This document shows, piece by piece, positions 52,321-59,657 of a stretch of DNA of 64,000 nucleotides. Position 1 is the first letter of the stretch; each line of letters begins with the position of its first letter. The notes under the pieces are model-generated. The model was not told the origin of the DNA. It saw only the letters and a list, made by a program, of their open reading frames with translations, and searched no databases. This DNA is from Actinocrinis sp035605935 (GTDB lineage Bacteria > Actinomycetota > Actinomycetes > Streptomycetales > Catenulisporaceae), in assembly GCF_035605935.1 (NCBI RefSeq), contig NZ_DATNGK010000263.1, forward strand, positions 1-64,000. Reading direction: 5' to 3'. The translations under genes and the position numbers were made by a program.

Positions 52321-52923
52321 ATGGACAGAGTGCAGGCGGCCGCCCTGCGCGATCTGCTCGGCGCGACCGGAGGCCGGTCCGGCTGGATCGACGCGAGCGA
52401 CGAGTTCGGCTCCGCGTTGCGCCGCGCGCCGCGCCGGGTCGGCGGGCTGCTGCTGGCCGGTCCGGCGGATGACGAGCCGTGGCACCTGGCGGCGCATCTG
52501 ACCGATGAGTCGCAGTGGGCGGACCTGCCACAGCTCGCGCCGGTGTTGCTGCGGCACAATCCGCCGCCGGACGCTCCCCCGCACCTCGCGGCCGGTCTTC
52601 AGCGGCTGGACTCGGCCGGACGCGGCGAGGCGCTGCTCGTGGTGGCGCAGTGGGATCCGGCGGACGCGCTGCTGGAGCGGGTCGACGACGCGCGGCACCG
52701 CGGTGCCCGGATTCTGACGCTGGATCAGAGCGCGGCCCAGCTGCGCGGGCTGGCGCACGAGACGTTGACCGTGCCGGACGAACCCGGTCCGCTGACCTTC
52801 GACACGGCGCAGCATCTGGTCTCACTCGCGGCCGCGTCGCGAGACGCGGCCGCGGGCGGATTGCGCGGACGACTGGGGCGCTGGATCGAGGCGGTCAGCG
52901 GACCACGCGTGGAGCGTTGGTAG
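52321..52923 (+). CDS. Hypothetical protein with SIS-like C-terminal half
   Basis: 200 residues from the ATG at 52321; an in-frame ATG at 52312 adds three residues. No SD is obvious. The protein is soluble, alanine- and aspartate-rich, and shows RGEALLVVAQWDPADALLERVDDARHRGARILTLDQSAAQLRGLAHETLTVPD, resembling the alternating strands and helices of a phosphosugar isomerase or Rossmann-like fold but without the SIS serines. Homologous open frames are, as far as I recall, found near panB in other Actinobacteria. Function unknown. Confidence 0.75.
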   Translation: MDRVQAAALRDLLGATGGRSGWIDASDEFGSALRRAPRRVGGLLLAGPADDEPWHLAAHLTDESQWADLPQLAPVLLRHNPPPDAPPHLAAGLQRLDSAGRGEALLVVAQWDPADALLERVDDARHRGARILTLDQSAAQLRGLAHETLTVPDEPGPLTFDTAQHLVSLAAASRDAAAGGLRGRLGRWIEAVSGPRVERW

Positions 52924-52938
52924 GCGTCGGCAGTCGAG

Positions 52939-53112
52939 CTAGGCGCGGTCGTCACCCCACGCGGCATTGCGTTCCTTAACCTTCTCCAGGGCCTGTTCAG
53001 CCTCCTCACGCGTGGCATACGGGCCGAGCCGGTCCTGGGCCCGGCAGCCGACTGGTCCTTCGACCGTGTGGTGCTTGATGCAGTAGAAGAACTGCGATCC
53101 CTCGTCGCTCAT
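52939..53112 (-). CDS. Small SPOR-like protein, 57 residues
   Basis: From the ATG at 53112 (MSDEGSQFFYCIKHHTVEG), with GAAGGG 9 bp upstream; ATGs at 53118 and 53133 are alternatives. Conserved-looking small protein: FFYCIKHHTVEGPVGC, a C-x-K-H-H ... C segment that could bind zinc, then DRLGPYATREEAEQALEKVKERN, which resembles a SPOR helix. Related short proteins recur in Actinobacteria without a known role. Convergent with the unknown gene and divergent from map. Confidence 0.85.
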   Translation of the reverse strand: MSDEGSQFFYCIKHHTVEGPVGCRAQDRLGPYATREEAEQALEKVKERNAAWGDDRA

Positions 53113-53180
53113 ATCCATCCCTTCACCGGCCATAGCGCAACAGGCAAAGGAGTACTGCCCTGCATCGAAGTCTTAGACTC

Positions 53181-54035
53181 ATGCGCATGGCTCCCCTTGT
53201 GCCCGGAACGCTCTCCCCGAATCGGTCCGTCCCGTCCGACATCGCCCGCCCGGAATACGTCGGCAAGCCGCGGCCCAAGCCATACCACGGTTCTGACGTG
53301 CAGTCCGCGGAGACGATCGAGAAGATGCGCATCGCGGGGCGGATCGCGGCGCAGGCATTGGCCGAGGTCGGCAGGGCGGCCAAGCCGGGTGTCACGACGG
53401 ACGAGCTGGACCGTATCGGGCACGAGTTCCTGTGCGACCACGGGGCCTACCCGTCGACGTTGGGCTACAAGGGTTACCCGAAGTCGCTGTGCACCTCCAT
53501 CAACGAGGTGATCTGCCACGGCATCCCGGACTCGACGGTGCTGAACGACGGCGACATCGTCAACGTCGACATCACCGCTTTCATCAACGGGGTGCACGGC
53601 GACACGAACGCGACGTTCGAGGTCGGCGAGGTGTCCGAGGAGGCGCACCTGCTGGTCGAGCGGACGCGCGAGGCGCTGGACCGGGCGATCAAGGCGGTGC
53701 GGCCTGGGCGGCAGATCAACGTGATCGGCCGGGTCATCGAGTCGTACGCGAAGCGGTTCGGGTACGGCGTGGTGCGCGTCTTCACCGGCCACGGGATCGC
53801 GACCTCGTTCCATAGCGGTCTGATCATTCCGCACTACGACGACGCGCGCGCGACGCGGCTGCTGGAACCGGGGATGACCTTCACGATCGAGCCGATGTTG
53901 ACGCTCGGCACGATCGAGCACCGGATGTGGGACGACAACTGGACCGCGGTGACCGCGGACGGGAAGCTGACCGCTCAGTTCGAGCACACGATGGTAGTCA
54001 CCGACCAGGGCGCGGAACTGCTCACCGTGGCCTGA
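53181..54035 (+). CDS. map: Methionine aminopeptidase, type I
   Basis: 284 residues. Removes the initiator methionine from nascent proteins. All metal and catalytic ligands are present: His113 (ICHGIP), Asp130 and Asp141 (NVDITAFINGVHGDTN), His204 (FTGHGIATSFH), Glu237 (TIEPML) and Glu268 (AQFEHT). A 40-residue N-terminal extension contains the P-x-x-P-rich stretch RPEYVGKPRPKPYHG, typical of actinobacterial MetAP1c-type enzymes and perhaps a ribosome contact. Not in the usual secY-adk-map context, so it is likely the second map copy of the genome. Confidence 0.96.
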   Translation: MRMAPLVPGTLSPNRSVPSDIARPEYVGKPRPKPYHGSDVQSAETIEKMRIAGRIAAQALAEVGRAAKPGVTTDELDRIGHEFLCDHGAYPSTLGYKGYPKSLCTSINEVICHGIPDSTVLNDGDIVNVDITAFINGVHGDTNATFEVGEVSEEAHLLVERTREALDRAIKAVRPGRQINVIGRVIESYAKRFGYGVVRVFTGHGIATSFHSGLIIPHYDDARATRLLEPGMTFTIEPMLTLGTIEHRMWDDNWTAVTADGKLTAQFEHTMVVTDQGAELLTVA

Positions 54036-54096
54036 ACTGGCTCTGGGTCGCGAATTTAGTGCTGCGCATCCAGCGCCGGGAACGGTGCCGCGACCG

Positions 54097-54789
54097 TCAC
54101 CACTCCATGGTTTCGGTCGTTGCCGCAACGGATTCGCAGGCGTCGGCGAGAGCGCCGAGCAGGCGTAGCGGATCGGGCAGCGGGGCCTCGAGGGCGTGGA
54201 TCCAGCGGGCCCGCCCGCCGTTGAGCGCGCGGGCCGGCGGAACGAGTACATAAGAGCCGCGGGTGTGCCAGCGCAGACCCGGGCTGCCTTCCTCGGTCTC
54301 GGGCGCGGCGTCGAGGTCGCAGCGCCACCATTCGTCCGTGGCGCGCTCGTCTTCCCCGCCAGGCCGGGCGGTTGTGAAGAACAGGCAGCGGTCGCCCTCG
54401 GCCGAGACGGCTACGGGTCCGAGCGCAGCGGCGGCGGAGGTCAGCGTGCGAAAGGCGATGCGGCCGGCTGAGATCGGCACGTCGAGCACATCGTGGGTAC
54501 GCCCCGTAGGACTTGCGAAGTTCACGTCCGGCAGCCGCGAGCGCCAGCGGTGGAGCTGGGCCGGATCGGCGCTTGCCTCGGTCTGCCAGCCGTAGGAGAG
54601 CGGGTGCGCCCCGGGATTGGGACAGCCGACGCGGCTACAGGAGCAGCCGGGGCCGAGCGGGGCGGCGGCGGGGACCACGGCGAAGCCTCGGGTGACGAAG
54701 TCGGCGACCAGGTCCGGTTCCTCGCGTTTGCGGCGCATGCCGGGAATCCGGCCGCGGGACACCGTCCTTTCGGCGCCTGTCGCTGCCAT
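54097..54789 (-). CDS. Bifunctional primase/polymerase N-terminal domain-like protein, probably catalytically inactive
   Basis: 230 residues from the ATG at 54789 with GGAGG upstream. The AEP/PrimPol-like N-terminal domain starts at DLVADFVTRGFAVVPAAAP. Then CSCSRVGCPNPGAHPLSYGW supplies the small zinc-type cysteine cluster (C-x-C-x4-C and His) of this family, and HRWRSRLPDVNFASPTGRTHDVLDVP marks the active-site strand. Active PrimPols have Asp-x-Asp there; here it is D-V-P, losing the second Asp. The C-terminus has LRWHTRGSYVLVPPARALNGG. Such stand-alone genes occur in Streptomyces chromosomes with unknown role. Confidence 0.78.
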   Translation of the reverse strand: MAATGAERTVSRGRIPGMRRKREEPDLVADFVTRGFAVVPAAAPLGPGCSCSRVGCPNPGAHPLSYGWQTEASADPAQLHRWRSRLPDVNFASPTGRTHDVLDVPISAGRIAFRTLTSAAAALGPVAVSAEGDRCLFFTTARPGGEDERATDEWWRCDLDAAPETEEGSPGLRWHTRGSYVLVPPARALNGGRARWIHALEAPLPDPLRLLGALADACESVAATTETMEW

Positions 54790-54819
54790 CCCTCGACCGC
54801 CTCCTTCCCGCCGCACTCC

Positions 54820-54865
54820 GGATCAACGAACCACCGGATGAACGAACCACCCTGGTCAACGAACG
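54820..54865. repeat. 16-bp direct repeats upstream of the PrimPol-like gene
   Basis: ggatcaacgaaccacc (54820-54835) and ggatgaacgaaccacc (54836-54851) follow directly, then a diverged third copy (ctggtcaacgaacg, 54852-54865). The core AACGAAC (GTTCGTT on the minus strand) recurs with 16-17 bp steps, 31-76 bp before the PrimPol start codon, a typical operator position. Confidence 0.8.
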
Positions 54866-54983
54866 ATGCGGCGCGGTCGGATACCGGCCACTCGGTCGAT
54901 TCCCGGAGGTATGTACGTCCCCTATGCGTTCCAAGCCTACTAAGGCCGAGCCGATCGCGCGGCCGAACGGCTGCGTTCGCGGG

Positions 54984-55007
54984 CGACCGGCCCGGTGCGG
55001 CCGGTCG
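54984..55007 (+). terminator. Hairpin with T-run upstream of DEAD-box helicase
   Basis: 9-bp stem cgaccggcc / ggccggtcg with a 6-nt loop, followed at once by TTTT, an intrinsic-terminator layout on the plus strand, 335 bp before the helicase start. No plus-strand gene ends just upstream; it may be an attenuator in the helicase leader. Confidence 0.65.
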
Positions 55008-55341
55008 TTTTCTCGTGGCAACTTCCGCACTGGCCTGCCGGTTTCGTCGTCGTCGCGGTGTCCCGCTACACTGGACGGGTACTCATGTGATGCCCGCGCG
55101 CTTTTCGGCGTCCGGATCGCCGCCACCGCGGCGCGAATCCGAACCGCCCAGCACGGAGGGAAAGCCCTCCGGCTTACGATCGCAGGCCGCGAACTAGCGG
55201 CCGACAATGGATCTCAGGCCAACACAGGCGCGGCATTGCCCCGATATAGGGCCCGTACTTGTGATTGGCTCGGCGGCGCGCGTTCGGCGCTCCCTGAAGC
55301 CTCCTTGGCACGTGCCGTTTGACCAGGAGGTCTGTACCAGC

Positions 55342-57618
55342 ATGTCCGTGGACAACACCACGACGACCGCCGCCGCGTCCGTTGACGCGTCGAACACTGA
55401 GATTGAGATCGCGGCTTCGGAGACCGAGACCGCGCAGATTGACGCCGCACAGACCGAGACTGCGGCAACTGAGAGCGCGGCACCTGAAGCCGCGCAGCCG
55501 CTCGACACCGGCACCGAAGTGACCTTCGCGTCGCTCGACCTGCCGAAGCCGCTGCTCGAAGTGCTGAAAGAGGCCGGTGTCGCCACCGCCTTCCCGATCC
55601 AGGCCGCGACCATTCCCGACGCGCTGGTCGGCCGCGATGTGATGGGCCGTGGCCGCACCGGCTCCGGCAAGACGCTGGCCTTCGGCCTGCCGACGCTGAC
55701 CCGCCTCGAAGGGCTGCGCGCCAAGCCGCGCAAGCCGCTGGCGCTGGTTCTGGTGCCGACGCGCGAGCTGGCGATGCAGGTTGAGGAATCGCTGCGCCCG
55801 TATGCCAGGGCCATGCGACTTCGCGTCCGCTCCGTCTACGGCGGAGCGCCGATGCGTAAGCAGATCGACAATCTGCGGTACGGCGTCGAACTGCTGGTTG
55901 CTACGCCCGGTCGGCTATCCGACCTCATCGAGCAAGGCGAATGCGAGCTCGGCGAGGTCGACATCGCCATCCTCGACGAGGCCGATCAGATGTGTGACAT
56001 GGGCTTCCTGCCGCATGTCTGCGAGCTGATGGACCAGGTGGCGCCGGGCGGCCAGCGGCTGCTTTTCTCGGCCACGCTGGACGGCGCGGTCGACGAGATC
56101 GTCAAGAAGTACATGAACGATCCGGCACTGCACGAGGTTGACCCGCACGCCGGTGCGGTCTCCACGATGAGCCACCACCTGCTGATGGTCAGCCCGCAGC
56201 ACAAGGCGAAGGTCGCGGCGCAGATCGCCGGGCGGCACGCCGCCGAGGCCGCCAACGGTGACGCGCGTTCGCTCTTCTTCGTGCGTACGCAGATGGCGGT
56301 CGACCGGGTCACCGAGCAGATGCGCGAGCGGGGCCTGCCGGCGGCGGGGCTGCACGGCGGCATGACGCAGGTGGCGCGCACCAAGACGCTGGAAGACTTC
56401 AAGGAGGGCCGCACCCCGGTCCTGATTGCCACGGACGTCGCCGCGCGCGGCATCCACGTGGACGGGATCGACCTGGTGGTGCACCTCGACCCGCCGCGCG
56501 ACTCGAAGGACTACCTGCACCGGGCCGGGCGCACCGCGCGGGCCGGACAGGCCGGCGTGGTCGCGTCGCTGATCCTGCCGAAGCAGCGCAAGCAGGCGCA
56601 GCGGCTGATGAATGACGCCGGTGTGACCGCTGAGGAGCTGGACGCGGCCCCGATCGGCACCGGCGGCAGGTGGGAGAAGGCCGGGACCGCCATGGCGAAC
56701 CTGACCGGCGCCCGCGAGGTGCCGGAGCCGGGCGACGTGCCGGTGTTCACGATGCCGGTGCGCGAGCGCTCCTCGCGGCCGCGCGATGGCCGGGATGGAC
56801 GCGGCGGCCGGGACGACCGGTTCGGGCGCGACCGGTACAACCGCACTGACCGGTTCGAGCGGCCTAACCGCGGCTTCGACCGGCCGGACCGGGACGCGCG
56901 CGGCGGCGAGCGTGACCGCGGCAGCTTCGGTCGTGACCGGTTCGAGCGTGGCGAGCGGACCGAGCGCGCTGACTCGCGCGGCAGCGCTCCGTTCCGGCGC
57001 GACAACGACCGCGGTGGTTTCCACGGCCGGGACGGCGAGCGCGGCGGCTTCGAGCGGCGTGACTTCCGCCGGGACGGCGACAACAGCCGTAGCGACGCCG
57101 GCGGCTTCCAGGGCCGGCGCTTCGAGCGGCGGGACGGCGAGCAGGCCGGCCGCGTCGAGCGGCGCGATGACTCGTTCGAGCGGCGCGACCGCGGGTTCAC
57201 CGGCGGGGACCAGAAGCGCAACTTCGGCGACGGACAGCGGCGCGGCTTCGAAAGCCGCGGTTTCGAGAATCGTGGTTCGCAGGCGCGAGGGACCGAGGCG
57301 CGTGGCTCGGAGGGGCGTGGCTTCGCCGGACGCAGCTCGGCCGAGCGCGGCGAGCGGGGCCCGCAGTTCGAGAAGCGCGATTTTGAAAAGCGCGGCTTCG
57401 AGAACCGCGGTTCGGAAGGCCGCGGCTTCGAGGGGTCTCGCTCCGGCAGTCGTGACTTCCGGGACCGCGGGCGCGACGAGCGCGGCGGCTTCGACCGCAA
57501 CCGTGGCGCTGACCGCTTCCAGCGGGATGACCGGCCCGGCCAGCAGGGCGACCGGCGTCCGTTCGGCGGGCGTCCGGGCCAGGACCGCGATCGTGCGGCT
57601 CGGCGGCCCTCAAACTGA
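55342..57618 (+). CDS. DEAD-box ATP-dependent RNA helicase with long Arg/Gly/Phe/Glu-rich tail
   Basis: 758 residues from the ATG at 55342, AGGAGG SD 10 bp upstream. N-terminal Thr/Ala/Glu-rich stretch (1-55). Core motifs: Q-motif region FPIQAATIP, I GRTGSGKT (104-111), Ia PTRELAMQ, Ib TPGRL, II DEAD (about 212-215), III SAT, IV FFVRT, V ATDVAARGIHVDG and VI HRAGRTARAG. From about 470 to 758 the protein is a low-complexity array of R-G, R-D and F-E units (RFERGE, FERRD, RGFENRGSEGRGFEG), an RNA-binding disordered tail. Unwinds structured RNA, likely in ribosome assembly or cold adaptation. Single gene with a 16-bp terminator. Confidence 0.95.
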   Translation: MSVDNTTTTAAASVDASNTEIEIAASETETAQIDAAQTETAATESAAPEAAQPLDTGTEVTFASLDLPKPLLEVLKEAGVATAFPIQAATIPDALVGRDVMGRGRTGSGKTLAFGLPTLTRLEGLRAKPRKPLALVLVPTRELAMQVEESLRPYARAMRLRVRSVYGGAPMRKQIDNLRYGVELLVATPGRLSDLIEQGECELGEVDIAILDEADQMCDMGFLPHVCELMDQVAPGGQRLLFSATLDGAVDEIVKKYMNDPALHEVDPHAGAVSTMSHHLLMVSPQHKAKVAAQIAGRHAAEAANGDARSLFFVRTQMAVDRVTEQMRERGLPAAGLHGGMTQVARTKTLEDFKEGRTPVLIATDVAARGIHVDGIDLVVHLDPPRDSKDYLHRAGRTARAGQAGVVASLILPKQRKQAQRLMNDAGVTAEELDAAPIGTGGRWEKAGTAMANLTGAREVPEPGDVPVFTMPVRERSSRPRDGRDGRGGRDDRFGRDRYNRTDRFERPNRGFDRPDRDARGGERDRGSFGRDRFERGERTERADSRGSAPFRRDNDRGGFHGRDGERGGFERRDFRRDGDNSRSDAGGFQGRRFERRDGEQAGRVERRDDSFERRDRGFTGGDQKRNFGDGQRRGFESRGFENRGSQARGTEARGSEGRGFAGRSSAERGERGPQFEKRDFEKRGFENRGSEGRGFEGSRSGSRDFRDRGRDERGGFDRNRGADRFQRDDRPGQQGDRRPFGGRPGQDRDRAARRPSN

Positions 57619-57695
57619 GGCGCTAATGGCCTGACCGGCCAAGAGCATGGCCCATGGCCGGCCGGCATAGCACCAAGCCGGCCGATTGAATCGAC

Positions 57696-57731
57696 CGAGA
57701 GCCCCGCAACCTTCGGGTTGCGGGGCTCTCG
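57696..57731 (+). terminator. Terminator after DEAD-box helicase gene
   Basis: Perfect 16-bp stem (57696-57711 / 57716-57731) closed by a C(TTCG)G tetraloop and followed by cgtcttt. A textbook intrinsic terminator. Confidence 0.95.
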
Positions 57732-57760
57732 CGTCTTTGGGGCGACTCCAGATCGCACGA

Positions 57761-57784
57761 CTGACAGATATTGAAATCTGTCAG
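57761..57784. promoter_or_regulatory. 24-bp palindromic operator over -35 of aldo/keto reductase promoter
   Basis: CTGACAGAT-attgaa-ATCTGTCAG, perfect 9-bp arms with a 6-bp centre. TTGAAA (57771-57776) inside it and TACGGT (57795-57800), 18 bp apart, form a plausible promoter, so a bound repressor would block RNA polymerase. The size and symmetry fit a TetR-family operator; a TetR gene follows the reductase. An 8-bp hairpin (57810-57829) lies in the leader. Confidence 0.75.
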
Positions 57785-57847
57785 GCGATAGCTGTACGGT
57801 GTCAGTGCAGGACGCGCAGGGGCGCGTCCCGGAAGCGGAGTGATGAC

Positions 57848-58843
57848 ATGAACAAGCGCCAGCTGGGAACCGCCGGCCCGCAGTCCTCCGAACTCGGTCT
57901 CGGCATGATGGGAATGTCCGCGCTGTACGGCGCAGCCGACGACGCCGAGTCGATCGCCACCGTTCACGCCGCCCTCGACGCCGGGGTAACGCTGCTCGAC
58001 ACCGGCGACTTCTACGGCATGGGCGACAACGAGCTGCTGCTGCGCGAGGCAGTGCGCGGCCGCAACCGCGAAGACTTCCTGATCAGCGTGAAGTTCGGCG
58101 CTCAGCGCGCGCCGGACGGCACGTGGCTCGGTTACGACGCCCGCCCGAGCGCCGTGAAGACGTGGCTTTCCTACTCGCTGCGCCGGCTCGGCACCGACTA
58201 CATCGACGTGTACCGTCCGGCGCGGCTCGACCCGAATGTTCCGATCGAGGATACGGTCGGCGCGATCAAGGAAATGATCGACGCCGGGTACGTGCGCCAC
58301 GTCGGGCTCTCCGAGGTGGGCGCCGACACGATTCGGCGCGCGCACGCCGTGCACCCGGTCGCCGATCTGCAGATCGAATACTCGCTCTTCTCTCGCGGCA
58401 TCGAGGCCGAGATCCTGCCGACCGCGCGCGAGCTCGGCATCGGGATCACCGCGTACGGAGTGCTCTCCCGCGGCCTGCTGTCCGGGCACTGGACCAACGC
58501 GCGCTCCACTGACCCGACCGACTTCCGCGCGCACTCCCCGCGCTTTCAGGGCGGCAACCTGGATCGGAACCTCGATCTGGTCGAGGCGCTGCGCAAGGTC
58601 GCGCAGGACAAGGGCGCGTCCGTGGCTCAGCTGGCGATCGCCTGGGTCGCGGCGCAGGACGAGCTGATCGTGCCGCTGGTCGGGGCGCGGCGGCGCGAGC
58701 GGCTGACCGAGGCCCTCGGCGCGCTGGACGTTCAGTTGACGCCGGCCGACCTCGCCGCGATCGAGGCCGCGGTCCCGGCAGGTGCGGCGAGTGGCGACCG
58801 GTACGCTGCGGCGCAGATGAGCATGCTCGACAGCGAGAAGTGA
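57848..58843 (+). CDS. Aldo/keto reductase with altered catalytic tetrad
   Basis: 331 residues from the ATG at 57848, GGAG SD. TIM barrel with NADPH-binding C-terminal segment (VPLVGARRRERLTEALGAL). Tetrad: Asp51 and Tyr56 in LLDTGDFYG, Lys82 in SVKFG. The usual His at the end of strand 4 (H-R-x-D-P) is Ala125 here, in YRPARLDPNVPIED. The same P-A-R-L-D is, as I recall, shared by an actinobacterial subgroup, so it is a subfamily trait rather than a sequencing error. It reduces carbonyls of unknown origin. Controlled by the palindromic promoter upstream, with a TetR gene 68 bp downstream. Confidence 0.9.
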   Translation: MNKRQLGTAGPQSSELGLGMMGMSALYGAADDAESIATVHAALDAGVTLLDTGDFYGMGDNELLLREAVRGRNREDFLISVKFGAQRAPDGTWLGYDARPSAVKTWLSYSLRRLGTDYIDVYRPARLDPNVPIEDTVGAIKEMIDAGYVRHVGLSEVGADTIRRAHAVHPVADLQIEYSLFSRGIEAEILPTARELGIGITAYGVLSRGLLSGHWTNARSTDPTDFRAHSPRFQGGNLDRNLDLVEALRKVAQDKGASVAQLAIAWVAAQDELIVPLVGARRRERLTEALGALDVQLTPADLAAIEAAVPAGAASGDRYAAAQMSMLDSEK

Positions 58844-58867
58844 GCGCGGCGGGCGACCGCGCAGGAC

Positions 58868-58907
58868 AGTCGTAGGGCAGTCAGGAATAGTCGCAGGGCA
58901 GTCAGGA
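58868..58907. repeat. 19-bp direct repeat, 21-bp period, in front of tetR
   Basis: agtcgtagggcagtcagga (58868-58886) and agtcgcagggcagtcagga (58889-58907) differ at one base and are spaced two helical turns apart. They end 4 bp before the tetR start codon. Confidence 0.9.
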
Positions 58908-58911
58908 CAGA

Positions 58912-59550
58912 ATGGCTCGGCCGCGATCTCAGGGTCGGCGGCGGGGCGGGAAGGAGGCCCGCGCGATGGCGGCGGAGACGTTGACCCGGGATCGGGTGCT
59001 GGACGCGGCAGAAGACACGCTGCGGCGGTTCGGCGCCGGCAAGACGACCGTGGTGGATGTCGCGCGGGCATTGGGCGTGAGCCACGGCACCGTGTACCGG
59101 CATTTCGCGTCGAAGGCCGACCTGCTGGACGCGGTGCTCGGGCGCTGGCTCTCCCGCATCAACCCGCCGCTGGCGGCGATCGCCGCGGAGGATGGGCCGG
59201 CTACGCAGCGACTGCGGCGGCTGCTGGACACCTTGATGACGTTCAAGCAGGAGAAGGCGCGCAGCGACCCGGACTTGTTCGCCGCGTACGGGCTGGTCTC
59301 CGCGAGCGCGCGGGCGGTGGTCGTCGCGCACGTCGGCGAGCTGAACGCGCTGGTCGCGCGGATCGTCGCGGACGGTATGGACCGCGGCGAGTTCGCGCCC
59401 GGCGATCCGGTGCGGGTGGCTAACGCGGTATGGGCCGCGACCAGTCGGTTCCACCACCCCGCGCACGCGGCCGAGTGGCTCGCCGAATCAGACCGGCCGA
59501 CCTTCGAGGCAGTCTGGGCGCTGTTGCTCTCGGGCCTCTCCGTACGTTGA
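58912..59550 (+). CDS. TetR-family transcriptional regulator
   Basis: 212 residues from the ATG at 58912; an ATG at 58966 (MAAETLTRD) is an alternative that would place the repeats and an SD (GGAGG, 58949-58953) upstream. Helix-turn-helix: TRDRVLDAAEDTLRRFGAGKTTVVDVARALGVSHGTVYRHFASKADLLDAV, read in order, is a canonical TetR DNA-binding domain. The C-terminal ligand domain (about 75-212) is helical and resembles the TetR_C_33-like group (FHHPAHAAEWLAES). Probably represses the adjacent aldo/keto reductase gene and itself through the palindrome and direct repeats. Confidence 0.92.
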   Translation: MARPRSQGRRRGGKEARAMAAETLTRDRVLDAAEDTLRRFGAGKTTVVDVARALGVSHGTVYRHFASKADLLDAVLGRWLSRINPPLAAIAAEDGPATQRLRRLLDTLMTFKQEKARSDPDLFAAYGLVSASARAVVVAHVGELNALVARIVADGMDRGEFAPGDPVRVANAVWAATSRFHHPAHAAEWLAESDRPTFEAVWALLLSGLSVR

Positions 59551-59585
59551 TTTCCGCAGGCCAGCAGCACTTTCTTCGCCGTTAG

Positions 59586-59597
59586 GAACGTTTGTTC
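59586..59597. promoter_or_regulatory. LexA/SOS-box-like palindrome upstream of unknown gene
   Basis: GAACGTTTGTTC, form GAAC-N4-GTTC, with flanking bases giving GGAACGTTTGTTCGA, close to the mycobacterial SOS box tCGAACatttGTTCGa. It lies 61 bp before the GTG of the 157-residue protein gene, an ideal operator position. Confidence 0.65.
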
Positions 59598-59657
59598 GAA
59601 GCCCCGGCGGGTAGGTATCAGAGGTCAGCGACGGAACCATCGGGGAGAGGTAATTCC

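Larger units (their letters stand above)
54790..55341. other. Long leader/control region of DEAD-box helicase gene
   Basis: 552 bp between the divergent PrimPol-like and helicase genes. It contains the 16-bp repeats (54820-54865), a 10-codon ORF (54911-54943), the T-run hairpin (54984-55007) and a TACACT -10-like hexamer at 55067-55072. The longer open frames lack coding character. The helicase mRNA probably has a leader of at least about 260 nt. Confidence 0.6.
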
